From NCBI GenBank assembly GCA_030639305.1, contig DAOWCY010000002.1, forward strand, positions 48,272 through 112,271: a stretch of DNA of 64,000 bases, written 5' to 3'. The notes beneath the pieces are model-generated. The model saw nothing but the letters and a program-made list of their open reading frames with translations. It searched no databases and was not told the DNA's origin. This document shows positions 16,764-26,125 of the stretch, one piece after another. Positions within the stretch are counted from its first letter, which is position 1; each line of letters opens with the position of its first letter. This DNA is from JAGLQA01 sp023135565 (GTDB taxonomy: Bacteria > Acidobacteriota > Aminicenantia > UBA2199). Position numbers and translations under genes: made by a program.

Positions 16764-17936
16764 TTATCTACATGATAAACGGCTATCGTTGGCTCCTGCC
16801 GCCCTCCGCTTTTTATTAGTCTTTAGACCGGGGTAGTAGCCTTTGCCGATGCCTCTCGCCAGCCCGTGACCGGTGCCGATCCAGAGGTCCTGGCCCTGGA
16901 AATCTAAACAAATAACAAAATGATTGGGCAGAGTTAGTTTTGTGGGGACAGAAAATTGTTCTTTATTTCCTACACCTATATGGGCAGTCCATGTTTTATC
17001 CTCCGGCTTGTCTTTTTTGTAAGTCACCCAGGTGTCGGATTTGAAGTCTACCAGTACAGCCAGGCCAAGGTCCGTGGCATTGTAACAGGAAACCCCACTG
17101 CGCCCCAGGGCTAAATTGATAAAATTACTTGCCAGGCCGCTGTCATGGTCCATATAACCGCGCCAGTTCCGGCCATCGTAACGGCTGAGCCCGAAATAGG
17201 TGGAAGCCCAAAGCACGCCGTCGATATAGGATGCCGAGGTGGTAATAATGTGAATTAAACCGTCATCGCGATACAGATCGATTTCCATTTCCTTGTCCGG
17301 GTCCCGGTGTGCGTTCCAGCGCCGTGTTTTTTGGTCCCATTCGAGGATGCCACCGCCCCATACGGCAATATAGACTTTGCCGTCAGCAGCAGCAGCATTG
17401 TAGCACCAGATTTCTTCCATCGGGGCGTTCTTTTCGGTGTATATTTCCCATTCCCCGGTTACGGTGTTATACGAGCTGATCCCGGCGGTTGTGGCCGCCC
17501 AGACCATGTCACCTAACAAGGCAACGCCATAAACTACATCATTGACCAAACCGCTGTTGAATTGATTAAAACAATCGAAACGCCCGCCGCTGAACCGCGC
17601 CAGACCACCGCCGAACAAAGCCAGCCAGACATCGCCGGTCTTAGCGCTGACAGCGATATCGCTTACCACTTTCCAGGGCAGCCCGTCTTTCTCGCGCCAG
17701 CTTTTCCAGCGCCCCTTTTCGTAAAGGGCCAGCCCTCCTTCGGTGCCTACCCACAGGCGACTGCCGTCGGCTTCGATAGAAAAAATATGATCGTTGGGCA
17801 GTCCGTCTTTTACGTAGAAGGTTTCCCATTCGGTATAGACATAGGGTGAACCGGTTAGCTTGCTTCGGGTTTCAGCCCCTTCTCCAAAAACAAAAGAAAT
17901 AAATAATAAAATTAAAATAAATAATTTTTTTTTCAT
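16764..17936 (-). CDS. Exported beta-propeller protein (two-component-regulator propeller repeats)
   Basis: The ~390-residue product starts MKKKLFILILLFISFVFGEG, a signal peptide; two in-frame ATG codons 12 and 24 bases upstream are also possible and none has a strong ribosome site. The mature protein is a series of ~40-residue units of the type DGLPNDHIFSIEADGSRLWVG, DGLPWKVVSDIAV, SGLVNDVVYGVAL and SGLASNFINLAL, ending in DLWIGTGHGLARG. These are the propeller repeats found in the periplasmic sensor part of hybrid two-component regulators (Reg_prop). Here there is no kinase domain, so the protein is a free propeller. Ligand unknown. Repeats lie on both sides of the gene. Confidence 0.85.
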   Translation of the reverse strand: MKKKLFILILLFISFVFGEGAETRSKLTGSPYVYTEWETFYVKDGLPNDHIFSIEADGSRLWVGTEGGLALYEKGRWKSWREKDGLPWKVVSDIAVSAKTGDVWLALFGGGLARFSGGRFDCFNQFNSGLVNDVVYGVALLGDMVWAATTAGISSYNTVTGEWEIYTEKNAPMEEIWCYNAAAADGKVYIAVWGGGILEWDQKTRRWNAHRDPDKEMEIDLYRDDGLIHIITTSASYIDGVLWASTYFGLSRYDGRNWRGYMDHDSGLASNFINLALGRSGVSCYNATDLGLAVLVDFKSDTWVTYKKDKPEDKTWTAHIGVGNKEQFSVPTKLTLPNHFVICLDFQGQDLWIGTGHGLARGIGKGYYPGLKTNKKRRAAGANDSRLSCR

Positions 17937-17992
17937 TTTCTCACTCATACTAAATATCAAAACACATATCAGATGATAGCGCTTCTAAATAA

Positions 17993-18050
17993 ACAAAAGT
18001 TTTGTTCAAACTTTTTCAAAAGTTTGGCCCCCGGCAGGGCCGCCGGAGGT
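17993..18050 (-). repeat. Repeat module A, reverse orientation
   Basis: ACAAAAGTTTTGTTCAAAC is followed by TTTTTCAAAAGTTTGGCC and CCGGCAGGGCCGCCGGAGG, the reverse complement of module A. It fills the gap between the propeller gene and the cytochrome gene, 3 bases past the latter's stop. Confidence 0.85.
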
Positions 18051-18052
18051 AT

Positions 18053-20911
18053 TTAAAGCGTTTTCAAATATTCGATAAGATCATTCAACTGGTCTTTAGT
18101 CATATCATTGGTTACCCCATGCTTATCTTCGGGATTGAACCGGGTCCAGATTTCTTCTAATGTATCCGAACTACCGTCATGAAGATAGGGAGGAGTTTCG
18201 TAAATGTTGTTCAGGTGAGGAACATCGAACTTACCGTGGGTGTCGATAGGGGAACGGGTGCCTACATCGACAATTTCCCGGTTCGTAAAATATGGCCCGG
18301 AATGACAGAAATTACACCTGTTTTCTTTCGGGATTTCACTCCCGCTGTTGGTGTGGGTGCGTTCGAATAGTTGTTTGCCCCGGCGTTGTGCCGCGGTCAG
18401 CCGGTCTCCTTTTCGATAGCGGTTGGGGTTTCGCGGGATCGTACAGATGTAGCGATCGAGGGCGATTACTTGTTCCGGGGTAAAAGGGTCGATGCGGGTA
18501 AAAAATACAGCTAAGCGGGGTCCACATTGGCGACTCAATGAAGGATTCTTTCCAGTCCACTTAAAAGGTGCGGTGTCCAGGATTCCCCGCAGCGTCCGGT
18601 TATCCACCGGGTTGACTCCTAAGCCGTCCGGCTCGATGTCATAGGTAATCCCGTCTATGCCGCCGTCAGGATGACAGGTATGGCAGGAAAACTGCCGCCC
18701 GAAGGTTATTTCCGCACTGTGAAATATACGTTCTCCGGCACGCTGCAGGGTAATTTCCTTTGGCCCTCCCAGGTCGATAACAGCGACACGCTCTTGTTTG
18801 CCCACATCTATGACAGAGATGGTATCGTCCAACCCGTCCGCGGCATATACAAACCGTCCGTCTTTAGAAACAGCCAGTCCGCGGGGACTGCGGCCCACGG
18901 CAATTCGTTTGACAACGTATTCGGTAGATATACCCAGGTGGTTGGGCAGCACCTTTCGACGCCGGTTCTCACCGGCATCTCGCAATATTCTTTTCATTTT
19001 TTTTAGGTCGATGACTGCCACTGCGTCGATGCCCCCGCCGGAAACATACGCATACTTGCCGTCAGGGGTGATAACCAAATCCGTGGGGTCGGCAAAGTAA
19101 TGGCCCGGCTCATCCAATAAAAGCTGGTCTACCCGGCCATCTTTCCAGAGAACCCCGATGCCGTTGGTAATCATCCAGCCTTGCATGACGCGGGTAATGG
19201 GGATCAGGCTTTTTGTCCGCAGTAAAGTAACCAGGGCAAATTCTCCATCCGGGGAAAAATCGATGCCTTGAACCAAATTGGCTCCCGGGATCATGATGCG
19301 GTTCTCCACTACAGACCGCTTCGTGTCGATTACAGTCACTTCCGACCGTGATGGAGTGCGAAACTTAACAAAATGAGAAAGATTATTGGTAATAAAAACA
19401 GAGTTACCGTCCGGGGAGCGGTTAACCGCCCAGGCGCCGCGCCCGGCGGACAGGCGTTTTACTTCGCCGCCAGCTCCGGGGGCAGGGCCGTCCCTGTTAA
19501 TATCCACGACTGATATGTCATAGGAACCGGCGTTTGCCACATAAAGCATATTATCATCAACCCCTGTTATCAGGCCATGGGGTTCGTCTCCTACGGGGAT
19601 ATGTTTCAAAACCTTATAACTACCGGCATCGATGACGGAAACGGTATCCGAACCGCGATTGCCGACAAAAATTCTCCTGCCGTCGGTAGAGAGGCATACG
19701 CCGTGGGGTTGGTTTTGTACTTTTATTTCCGCTATTACGGTTTGTGTCCCGGTGTCTACCACGATCAGGCTGTCGGAGGCTTCACAAGCGGCAAACAGCC
19801 TTTTGCCGTCCGGGGAGAGAGCCAGGCTAAAGGGAGTTTTGTAGGTAACGGCAGCGGTTTTGGCCGCGGAAGTTCCCGGCTTACAATGCGAAAGCTTTTT
19901 TTTCATCTGCCCATAGTCGAAATTTTTGCCGGTATGACAGCGGATACAGGTTTTACGTGCCGGTTTCACCAGTCCTGTTTTTGCGGCGGCGGCACCGCGC
20001 CTTTCAACGTCCTGTACGTGCTTGTTCCCGGGACCATGGCAGCTTTCGCACTGCACGCCCCGTACCGCTTCGGCCCCCTGTCCCGGTGCATGGCAATTGA
20101 GGCACAAGGCAGTTTTTTGCGGATTACCTTTGACACGATGTTTACCTGCATTTGCACAGGGCTTTTTCGTACTCAGGACTGCATAAGCGTCGGCATGGGC
20201 CGAAAGACGCCACTTACTGAAGACATACCCTTTGCCTGCTCCTTTATGGCAACGGGCGCATACCATCGCACCCACGTATCGAGAATCCTGCGCCTGCGCC
20301 TCGAGGTCATTGTCGGGGACAGGGCCGCCTCCGTCGGGGCTATCACCGCCTCTCCCGGGGTGCGACACCCGGTTTAGAAATGTTTTGTAATCGTAGGGTT
20401 CGGTTTTTAGCACCGACGTATGAGAGCCTTTGGCCTTATGACAGATTATGCAAAAATCTTCTCCGGGCATTTTTAACCCGGCCTTTACCGCCGCTTCCCG
20501 GTCGGCCATTACCGCCGCATCGATATATTCACTGCCGGGACCGTGACAGTATTCGCATTGAACGCCGTCCTCTAAAAAAAACGCCTCATCCCGCTGCCAC
20601 GCTTCAGTATCGGAAGCGGTGGCGTGGCACTGCAAACAAATAGGACTGTCGAAAGGATCGACGTCGATGCCCGAAAGCATGGCGATTTCCACAGCCTCAG
20701 GCATGGCCAACGCAGCATAACTCCGGGCATGTCCGGATAAATACCAGCGGCTGAATTGGTCCCGTCCTTCCTGGTGATGACATTGGCGGCAAACAGCTTC
20801 TCCTACGTAAAACCGTTCTGTTTCAGCCGATGCCAATGAGAAAACCATAATTATTAAGGCTGGGCACAAAATAAATAATGTAGTTAGTTTAATTTTTAAA
20901 TATTTACTCAT
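18053..20911 (-). CDS. Deca-heme c-type cytochrome fused to a YVTN beta-propeller and a di-heme peroxidase-like domain
   Basis: The 952-residue product starts with a signal peptide (MSKYLKIKLTTLFILCPAL, ending ASAETE); GAAGG precedes the start. It has ten CxxCH heme sites. The first eight lie before residue ~350: CRQCH, CLQCH, CEYCH, CIICH, CARCH, CLNCH, CESCH and CIRCH, in two similar four-heme sets, as in the cytochrome c554 family. Residues ~365-690 are a YVTN-type propeller (VVDTGTQTVIAEIKV, VIDAGSYKVLKHIPVGDEP). The last ~250 residues hold CHTCH and CNFCH with the LRGILDTAPFKWTG and PPYLHDGS segments of the di-heme cytochrome c peroxidase/MauG group. It is a periplasmic or surface electron-transfer protein; the substrate is unknown. 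Confidence 0.88.
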   Translation of the reverse strand: MSKYLKIKLTTLFILCPALIIMVFSLASAETERFYVGEAVCRQCHHQEGRDQFSRWYLSGHARSYAALAMPEAVEIAMLSGIDVDPFDSPICLQCHATASDTEAWQRDEAFFLEDGVQCEYCHGPGSEYIDAAVMADREAAVKAGLKMPGEDFCIICHKAKGSHTSVLKTEPYDYKTFLNRVSHPGRGGDSPDGGGPVPDNDLEAQAQDSRYVGAMVCARCHKGAGKGYVFSKWRLSAHADAYAVLSTKKPCANAGKHRVKGNPQKTALCLNCHAPGQGAEAVRGVQCESCHGPGNKHVQDVERRGAAAAKTGLVKPARKTCIRCHTGKNFDYGQMKKKLSHCKPGTSAAKTAAVTYKTPFSLALSPDGKRLFAACEASDSLIVVDTGTQTVIAEIKVQNQPHGVCLSTDGRRIFVGNRGSDTVSVIDAGSYKVLKHIPVGDEPHGLITGVDDNMLYVANAGSYDISVVDINRDGPAPGAGGEVKRLSAGRGAWAVNRSPDGNSVFITNNLSHFVKFRTPSRSEVTVIDTKRSVVENRIMIPGANLVQGIDFSPDGEFALVTLLRTKSLIPITRVMQGWMITNGIGVLWKDGRVDQLLLDEPGHYFADPTDLVITPDGKYAYVSGGGIDAVAVIDLKKMKRILRDAGENRRRKVLPNHLGISTEYVVKRIAVGRSPRGLAVSKDGRFVYAADGLDDTISVIDVGKQERVAVIDLGGPKEITLQRAGERIFHSAEITFGRQFSCHTCHPDGGIDGITYDIEPDGLGVNPVDNRTLRGILDTAPFKWTGKNPSLSRQCGPRLAVFFTRIDPFTPEQVIALDRYICTIPRNPNRYRKGDRLTAAQRRGKQLFERTHTNSGSEIPKENRCNFCHSGPYFTNREIVDVGTRSPIDTHGKFDVPHLNNIYETPPYLHDGSSDTLEEIWTRFNPEDKHGVTNDMTKDQLNDLIEYLKTL

Positions 20912-20929
20912 TTTACTTGCCTTCTTTGA

Positions 20930-21070
20930 CTTACCTTCGGCGACCCTGCCGGGGGCCAAACTTTTGTAAAAGTTTGATCAAAACTTTTTATAATTTGAAA
21001 GCGAGAAGCGCTCACGCACTGCCCTGCCGCGAAGCGGCTCATAGCCCCCCCACGCGAGTGGGGTAATTTC
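20930..21070 (+). repeat. Repeat block (module A plus hairpins 1 and 3)
   Basis: A module A variant with TTCGGCGACCCTGCCGGGGG and AAACTTTTGTAAAAGTTT (20936-20990) is followed by GCGCTCACGCACTGCC, hairpin 1 GCCGC-GAA-GCGGC, CTCATAGCC and the palindrome CCCCACGCGAGTGGGG (21048-21063). Confidence 0.85.
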
Positions 21071-21108
21071 ATTCGTTTCCGGGTGAGGCTGTCCCCCAAA
21101 AATCCCAT

Positions 21109-22728
21109 TCACTTTACTGTCTTTTTACCCCGGTTTAGTCTTCTCGAAGAAAGCTTCTTCCAAATATCACCGGAAATTTTAATTTCAGCTTCAGAAAAAC
21201 CATAACCTTTCTTTAAAATTACATTATTGGTGTAAGCCAATATTTCATGGATGCTGTATTTTTTTCTCATCATTTTATCTATTTCATCGGCCAATAAAGC
21301 ATTTTGCTCCTTGTAAGGCAATCGTATTTTTTCAACTTCCCCGGGCATTATTTCTAATACGCCGCCACCGTAGCTCCTGCCCGAAATCTCGGCATAGGCG
21401 AAAGAGAGCGAATTGTAAAAACTAGCTGCCAATGCATCGTGTTTCACACTGCTTTTTAACCTTAACCGGTGCATGGTATCAGTGGAATATGCACCCGCTT
21501 CATTGATAATTAATTTAGGATAATGGTTGTTTCTCCTTAAAAAAAATGCATCCGGCACCCATAAAGACGGCACTATTTGCCATTCGTCCCTGATTCGACA
21601 TTTATAACCCTTATGAATGTCGTCCCGTTCCCCAAGCTGCAAGTATTCCAGGGCTTTTTTGTTCTTTTTTAATTCGGCCATTCCCGGGAAAACGAGTAAA
21701 TATGCCCTGGCTCCTGAAATCACATTCCGCTGCCAATCTTCTTTTTTAAATCTCAGGCTGTTGACCTGGACGCTCCTGCCAACTAACGTTCCGGTATAAG
21801 CTTCTAATTCAAACTCTTCAACCGTGTCTGCCGGGACGGTAAAAAATGCGTTCGCTCCGGTTGTAATCCCGACTTCGACATTTGCATAATCCCCGATTAA
21901 GGGAATAGAATTCTCTTTTGATATTTCTTCTAAGAAATCGATTTCCTTTTGCTCCAGGAAATAAAACGTCCACTTGTTCGACCTAAAATCGATTTTTTTA
22001 GACGGGCTTTTAAGGCGGTTAACTTCGAGTTGTTTCAAACTTTTTATGTCGTCTAATTCTATATGCTCTATCAAATGAGTATTTGAGAGGTTCTTTTCAC
22101 ATAAGAGCAAGACAACTTCTTGTTGAATTTCGGGAAAAACCAGTTGTTTAAAAGAAATGATATTTATTTTATTAAAAAAACTTGCTATGAATTCCCGAAG
22201 CGGCCTGGCATAAGAGACTTGCAAAATTTCCGCCGGTAAAACAAAACCGATCTTACCGCTTTCTTTTAACAGGATAGCTGAACCGACAACAAAAGAAACC
22301 CAGGCATTAGTTAACTTTGAATACTTTAGTTTTACCCTTCTAAATATTTTCCCTGCTTCCTCCTGCTGATCGCGGTCGAAATATTGATAACGAATATAAG
22401 GTGGGTTGCCTACAATCAAATCGAATTTTTTGGGGGAAGAATTACAAAAGGTATGAAAATCCATATTTAAAACGGCGGTGTTTTTTAGAGGTATCTGTTT
22501 TATTTTTTCCGCTTCGACTTCGTCGATTTCTACGGCGGTTATAGAACTATACATATGATTGTTTTCTTTTATTCGTTCTAAGAATACGCCGTCCCCGGCG
22601 CTGGGTTCCAGTATCTCACAACCGCCGCCGCCATTTATTGCCCATTGCAAGATAAAATCAGCGATCTCTCGCGGGGTGTAAAAACCACCTCGCAGTTTCC
22701 GGTAAGATTGGGTCTCAATTAGTTTCAT
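21109..22728 (-). CDS. N6-adenine DNA methyltransferase (Eco57I-type)
   Basis: The 539-residue product has the SAM-binding motif I EPSAGDGVFLERI (residues ~36-48) and the catalytic motif NPPYIRYQ (~105), which marks N6-adenine methyltransferases. The C-terminal ~250 residues are probably the target-recognition region (TGTLVGRSVQVNSLRF, SYGGGVLEIMPGEVEKIRLP). Its first 14 bases overlap the end of the larger R-M gene 22715-25708, so it is the second gene of that operon. As the partner also carries a methyltransferase, the two may modify the two strands of an asymmetric site, a common arrangement in type IIG/IIS systems; this is inference. AGAAGAG lies close before the start. Confidence 0.88.
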   Translation of the reverse strand: MKLIETQSYRKLRGGFYTPREIADFILQWAINGGGGCEILEPSAGDGVFLERIKENNHMYSSITAVEIDEVEAEKIKQIPLKNTAVLNMDFHTFCNSSPKKFDLIVGNPPYIRYQYFDRDQQEEAGKIFRRVKLKYSKLTNAWVSFVVGSAILLKESGKIGFVLPAEILQVSYARPLREFIASFFNKINIISFKQLVFPEIQQEVVLLLCEKNLSNTHLIEHIELDDIKSLKQLEVNRLKSPSKKIDFRSNKWTFYFLEQKEIDFLEEISKENSIPLIGDYANVEVGITTGANAFFTVPADTVEEFELEAYTGTLVGRSVQVNSLRFKKEDWQRNVISGARAYLLVFPGMAELKKNKKALEYLQLGERDDIHKGYKCRIRDEWQIVPSLWVPDAFFLRRNNHYPKLIINEAGAYSTDTMHRLRLKSSVKHDALAASFYNSLSFAYAEISGRSYGGGVLEIMPGEVEKIRLPYKEQNALLADEIDKMMRKKYSIHEILAYTNNVILKKGYGFSEAEIKISGDIWKKLSSRRLNRGKKTVK

Positions 22729-25708
22729 AAATCTCTTCTATTAATGGGATCAGTTTATCATCGTCTCCCAAATCGAATAATTCTTCTAATTTTTGATCGA
22801 GAGTGCGCTTTAGTTCCGCAAATTGCCGCTCAAGTTTTATTAAAACTCTCTTGTTCTCTCTGCTGCCGTCGATTTCAGATTGCTTTTTTATCATTTTTTC
22901 CTGGAGCCCCGTTATTTTATCATGCAGTTTCTTCTCCTGCGGATTGGAAAAATTTATTTTTCTTATGGGCAGCCTGTTTAGAACTTTCGTTCCCCTGGCA
23001 ATATACCCGCTTCGAAAAACTTCCCCGATAAGAGAAGAATACCACTCCAGGTATTTTGAGTTTAACAGGGCCTGGATATAAAATAAGGAATATTTAATGC
23101 CGGGAGGCAGCGTGATCCCGCAGTAACCGGCAGTGCCGCCGGATGAGATAAAAGTACGCTGAAAATCCACCGCATATTTATTCCCCAACGAATTCACTCC
23201 GATAACGATCTTTTCCGTCCAATCCCAGCGGTCGAGGTTCTGGCTTCTCCCGAATTTATACCAATCACCTGTTTTTATCGGGGGGCTGACGTCTCTTTTC
23301 AAAAGCCGGGTTTTAAAATGAGTAAAATATTTGTATGTTTCTTTATATCTATGCTTAAGTTCGCTTTCGGGTATTACTTCCACGCTTGCCCCCGTTTTTT
23401 TGTATGGAAATATAACCAGGGAGTTCGGTTCCAGCAGCCGGTATGTGTTTAAGCGGTTTTCGTTCTTCCCGGACGGTGTTCTATAATAGGGGCGGGTTAT
23501 CTCTTTTTCTACTTTCCAGGACAACCCTCCGTTTTCAAAATAGATATAGTCCCCGTCCATCCTTTGTGGAGTAATGATATATATCGAATTCATACTGGTT
23601 TGGATCCCATTGAATACATTGCTTTTCCCCAGGAGTTCAATTAGGGGAATGCTAAGGTTATCGATTCTATCATATGCCTTTTTTAAATAAGGCGGAACGA
23701 ATAGCCAGGCTTCATCATCGAGCTTTGAAATCGGGTATGTTTCAAAACTGTTACTTTTAAAGCCGCCGACCTTCCATTCAGATAGTTTTCTTACCTCGTA
23801 AAAATCACAGGCATTATTTTGAGTTTTAGTTAATATTAATAAACATGTATATGTGGTTCTACTCTTAAACAGTTGCCTGGCTCCAAATGAAATTATCCTT
23901 TTCAGACTGCCGGTACTCGACAGCAAATGTCTCAATTTTTTCCCGGCGCCGACTTTATAAAATTTATTAGGGACGATAAAGCCCAGATAGCCATTTTGGG
24001 TAAGTAGAGAAAGCCCTTTTTCTATAAACAGGAAATATTTATCGAATTGTTTGTGTGCGGATTTATACAATTTTTTATATAGATGAGGGTGTTCTAAGGG
24101 AGTAATCCTTTTCATGTCGTCAGATTTCATATATGGTGGGTTGCCGACAATTACATCATACTTGTTATTTTTAAAATCGAAAGGATTAATGTCCTTTTTG
24201 TCTTTTTCATCAAGTTCAGCTATATCGGCAGGGCAAATCAATGAATTTCCATATTCGATGTTATTCGATAAATTCGACAAAACCGGGAGTTGTTTTCCTA
24301 TGGTGACATTATCTTCATTCTCGAGAAGTTTGAGGAGCAGTCCGAACCGGGATGCTTCTACTGCGTTGTAATCTTTATCTACACCATAAATGCAATTCGA
24401 TAGGATTTCCCTTTTTAGATTGAAAGGAAGTTTAAAGGTATCGATGTTTGTTCGGATTAACGTTGAACTGTCCGTATTTAAATAGTAATCGATTAATAAG
24501 TCATTTAACAATTGAAAACTTTCCAATAAAAACGCCCCTGAACCGCAGGCAATATCACAAACTTTTATTTTTAATATCTCCCTACCTGTTTTTCCTGCGC
24601 AGAATGAAGTAATCGACTGTCTTAAAATTTCGTGGATAATATATGTAGGCGTTGTTATGATAGCTTTGTCGATATTTTCCGGTTTTTTCTCGAGAAAAAC
24701 AAAATCACCTTTGACAACCAATTTTTCAGAAAGATAAATTTCATAGATATTTCCCAGGATATCGGAAGAAAAAACTGAGAAAGAATAATAACTCTCCGGG
24801 TAATAGAGTTCTCCTATGATTTCCCAAAATGCCGATCCTAAATTGCCGACCACCTTATTCGATAAAGGAAGGTTAAATAAGCCGGCATTATATTTTTTGT
24901 CCGCTTCTTTGAATTTTTCAATTAACGATTCAAAACCTCTATCCTTTGCAAACTTCAATAATGTTTCCTTTTCTTCTAAATTTCTGTCCTCGCAAACTCT
25001 TAAGAAAATAATACTGTTTAAATAATCCTGGACATAGTCATTTAAAAGTGCTTCCGATATAACAGGCAAATGTTTTAAAATTTCCCTGCCTAACAATAAT
25101 CGCCATTCATTGAAATCATTCAAGAATAAGTCGTCTATACTGAAAAGTTTTATTTTATCCTCTATGCCTTGCCATACCCGGTCAAAATTACCGCTGTAAA
25201 CCGACTCTCTGCCCATATATTGCTGCAATTCTGCAAATCTTTCTTCATATTCCGTATAGTGAAACACATTTATCCGTGCTTTACGGTAATTATCATCATC
25301 TTCTAAAGGTATCGAACAATCATAGATAATTAAATATTCAAAATTTGAGAGGAGCGAAACCTTTAATTTCCCGGTAAATCCATATCTTCTTATTTGTTTG
25401 GCGGCATCATCGCTCTTCTCGATTAAAATGGCCGGTTTTTTCGCTTCCAGGAAAAACTTTCTTTCGGAAAACAAACGAAACGTGTAGTCGGGTTTTTTTG
25501 TGTGCTCCGAAATGTTGACTTTTAGAGGTTCCTCAAGGATTACTTCCCTCTCATAAGTCGGCATCCTATTCCTATTTTTGATGTCCCACCCTAAAAGCTC
25601 AAATAGAGGATCAAGGAAATCGTTCCTGAGCTGCATCTCGTTATAATTTGTAGAACGGTAGTGCCCCCGTTCTTTTTCATATTTATCCACGAGATATTTA
25701 ATGTTCAT
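22715..25708 (-). CDS. Restriction-modification enzyme with nuclease and N6-adenine methyltransferase domains (type IIG-like)
   Basis: The ~997-residue protein begins with a PD-(D/E)xK-like nuclease segment: KPDYTFRLFSERKFFLEAKK near residues 75-95, where the Asp and Glu-Ala-Lys would be catalytic. The helical middle leads to a methyltransferase core with CDIACGSGAFLLESFQLL (SAM motif I, ~390) and NPPYMKSDD (~520). The C-terminal third contains target-recognition features and ends in a coiled coil (LQEKMIKKQSEIDG, KLERQFAELKRTLDQKLEEL). Domain order and size match single-chain Eco57I-like enzymes. The ATG at 25708 is preferred; TTG at 25729 in the same frame is possible. A 13-residue leaderless ORF (25698-25739) overlaps the start. 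A methyltransferase gene follows with overlap. Confidence 0.87.
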   Translation of the reverse strand: MNIKYLVDKYEKERGHYRSTNYNEMQLRNDFLDPLFELLGWDIKNRNRMPTYEREVILEEPLKVNISEHTKKPDYTFRLFSERKFFLEAKKPAILIEKSDDAAKQIRRYGFTGKLKVSLLSNFEYLIIYDCSIPLEDDDNYRKARINVFHYTEYEERFAELQQYMGRESVYSGNFDRVWQGIEDKIKLFSIDDLFLNDFNEWRLLLGREILKHLPVISEALLNDYVQDYLNSIIFLRVCEDRNLEEKETLLKFAKDRGFESLIEKFKEADKKYNAGLFNLPLSNKVVGNLGSAFWEIIGELYYPESYYSFSVFSSDILGNIYEIYLSEKLVVKGDFVFLEKKPENIDKAIITTPTYIIHEILRQSITSFCAGKTGREILKIKVCDIACGSGAFLLESFQLLNDLLIDYYLNTDSSTLIRTNIDTFKLPFNLKREILSNCIYGVDKDYNAVEASRFGLLLKLLENEDNVTIGKQLPVLSNLSNNIEYGNSLICPADIAELDEKDKKDINPFDFKNNKYDVIVGNPPYMKSDDMKRITPLEHPHLYKKLYKSAHKQFDKYFLFIEKGLSLLTQNGYLGFIVPNKFYKVGAGKKLRHLLSSTGSLKRIISFGARQLFKSRTTYTCLLILTKTQNNACDFYEVRKLSEWKVGGFKSNSFETYPISKLDDEAWLFVPPYLKKAYDRIDNLSIPLIELLGKSNVFNGIQTSMNSIYIITPQRMDGDYIYFENGGLSWKVEKEITRPYYRTPSGKNENRLNTYRLLEPNSLVIFPYKKTGASVEVIPESELKHRYKETYKYFTHFKTRLLKRDVSPPIKTGDWYKFGRSQNLDRWDWTEKIVIGVNSLGNKYAVDFQRTFISSGGTAGYCGITLPPGIKYSLFYIQALLNSKYLEWYSSLIGEVFRSGYIARGTKVLNRLPIRKINFSNPQEKKLHDKITGLQEKMIKKQSEIDGSRENKRVLIKLERQFAELKRTLDQKLEELFDLGDDDKLIPLIEEIYETN

Positions 25709-25739
25709 AACAGCCACTTGAAAACTCAAATTTTGTCAT
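25698..25739 (-). CDS. 13-residue leaderless upstream ORF overlapping the R-M gene start
   Basis: The ATG at 25739 lies 3-5 bases after the TATATAAT -10 box, and the ORF (MTKFEFSSGCYEH) ends with a TAA that overlaps the ATGAAC start of the R-M gene in another frame. The R-M start itself has no clear ribosome site, so initiation may depend on ribosomes finishing this ORF. It could be fortuitous; expression control of an R-M system would be a sensible reason for it. Confidence 0.4.
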   Translation of the reverse strand: MTKFEFSSGCYEH

Positions 25740-25742
25740 ACT

Positions 25743-25773
25743 ATTATATACCATTCTTACCGTTTTTAGTCAA
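25743..25773 (-). promoter_or_regulatory. Promoter of the restriction-modification operon
   Basis: Minus-strand TTGACT (25768-25773) is followed after 17-19 bases by TATATAAT (25743-25750). Confidence 0.75.
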
Positions 25774-25863
25774 AAACAAATTCAACCGTTAACCCCGGTT
25801 AAATTATAATACTCCCGGTAAGACAAATAACGGCATACCCCGGTAACTTTTTATTTTTTTGGA

Positions 25864-26040
25864 TTTTTAGGGGACAGGCTGGAATGCCACTACCATGGAA
25901 TTACTTTTTGCCTCCGGCGGGGGTGCGGCGCACCCACCCTCTTAGCCTCCGGCGGCCCTGCCGGGTGACGCCCCCATTGAGTTTTTCGTCGGGGGCCAGC
26001 GGCATACCGCCCCTCCGAAAAAGTTTGAACAAACCTTTTT
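25864..26040 (+). repeat. Direct repeat DR1 plus fragmented module A and hairpin 2
   Basis: 25864-25892 holds TTTTAGGGGACAGGCTGG then AATGCCACTA, which recurs at 26471-26490 and 27031-27058. It is followed by GGGTGC-GGC-GCACCC (25921-25935) and a module A copy interrupted by GGGTGACGCCCCCATTGA, ending AAAAAGTTTGAACAAACC. Bases 25774-26125 hold no gene. Confidence 0.75.
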
Positions 26041-26125
26041 TTATTGTCGAAACGAAAATCTTCAAATTGGAGTTGAATTTTACCGGAAAGTATGCTATTT
26101 CAATAGTGGTGAAAGAGGTTAAATA

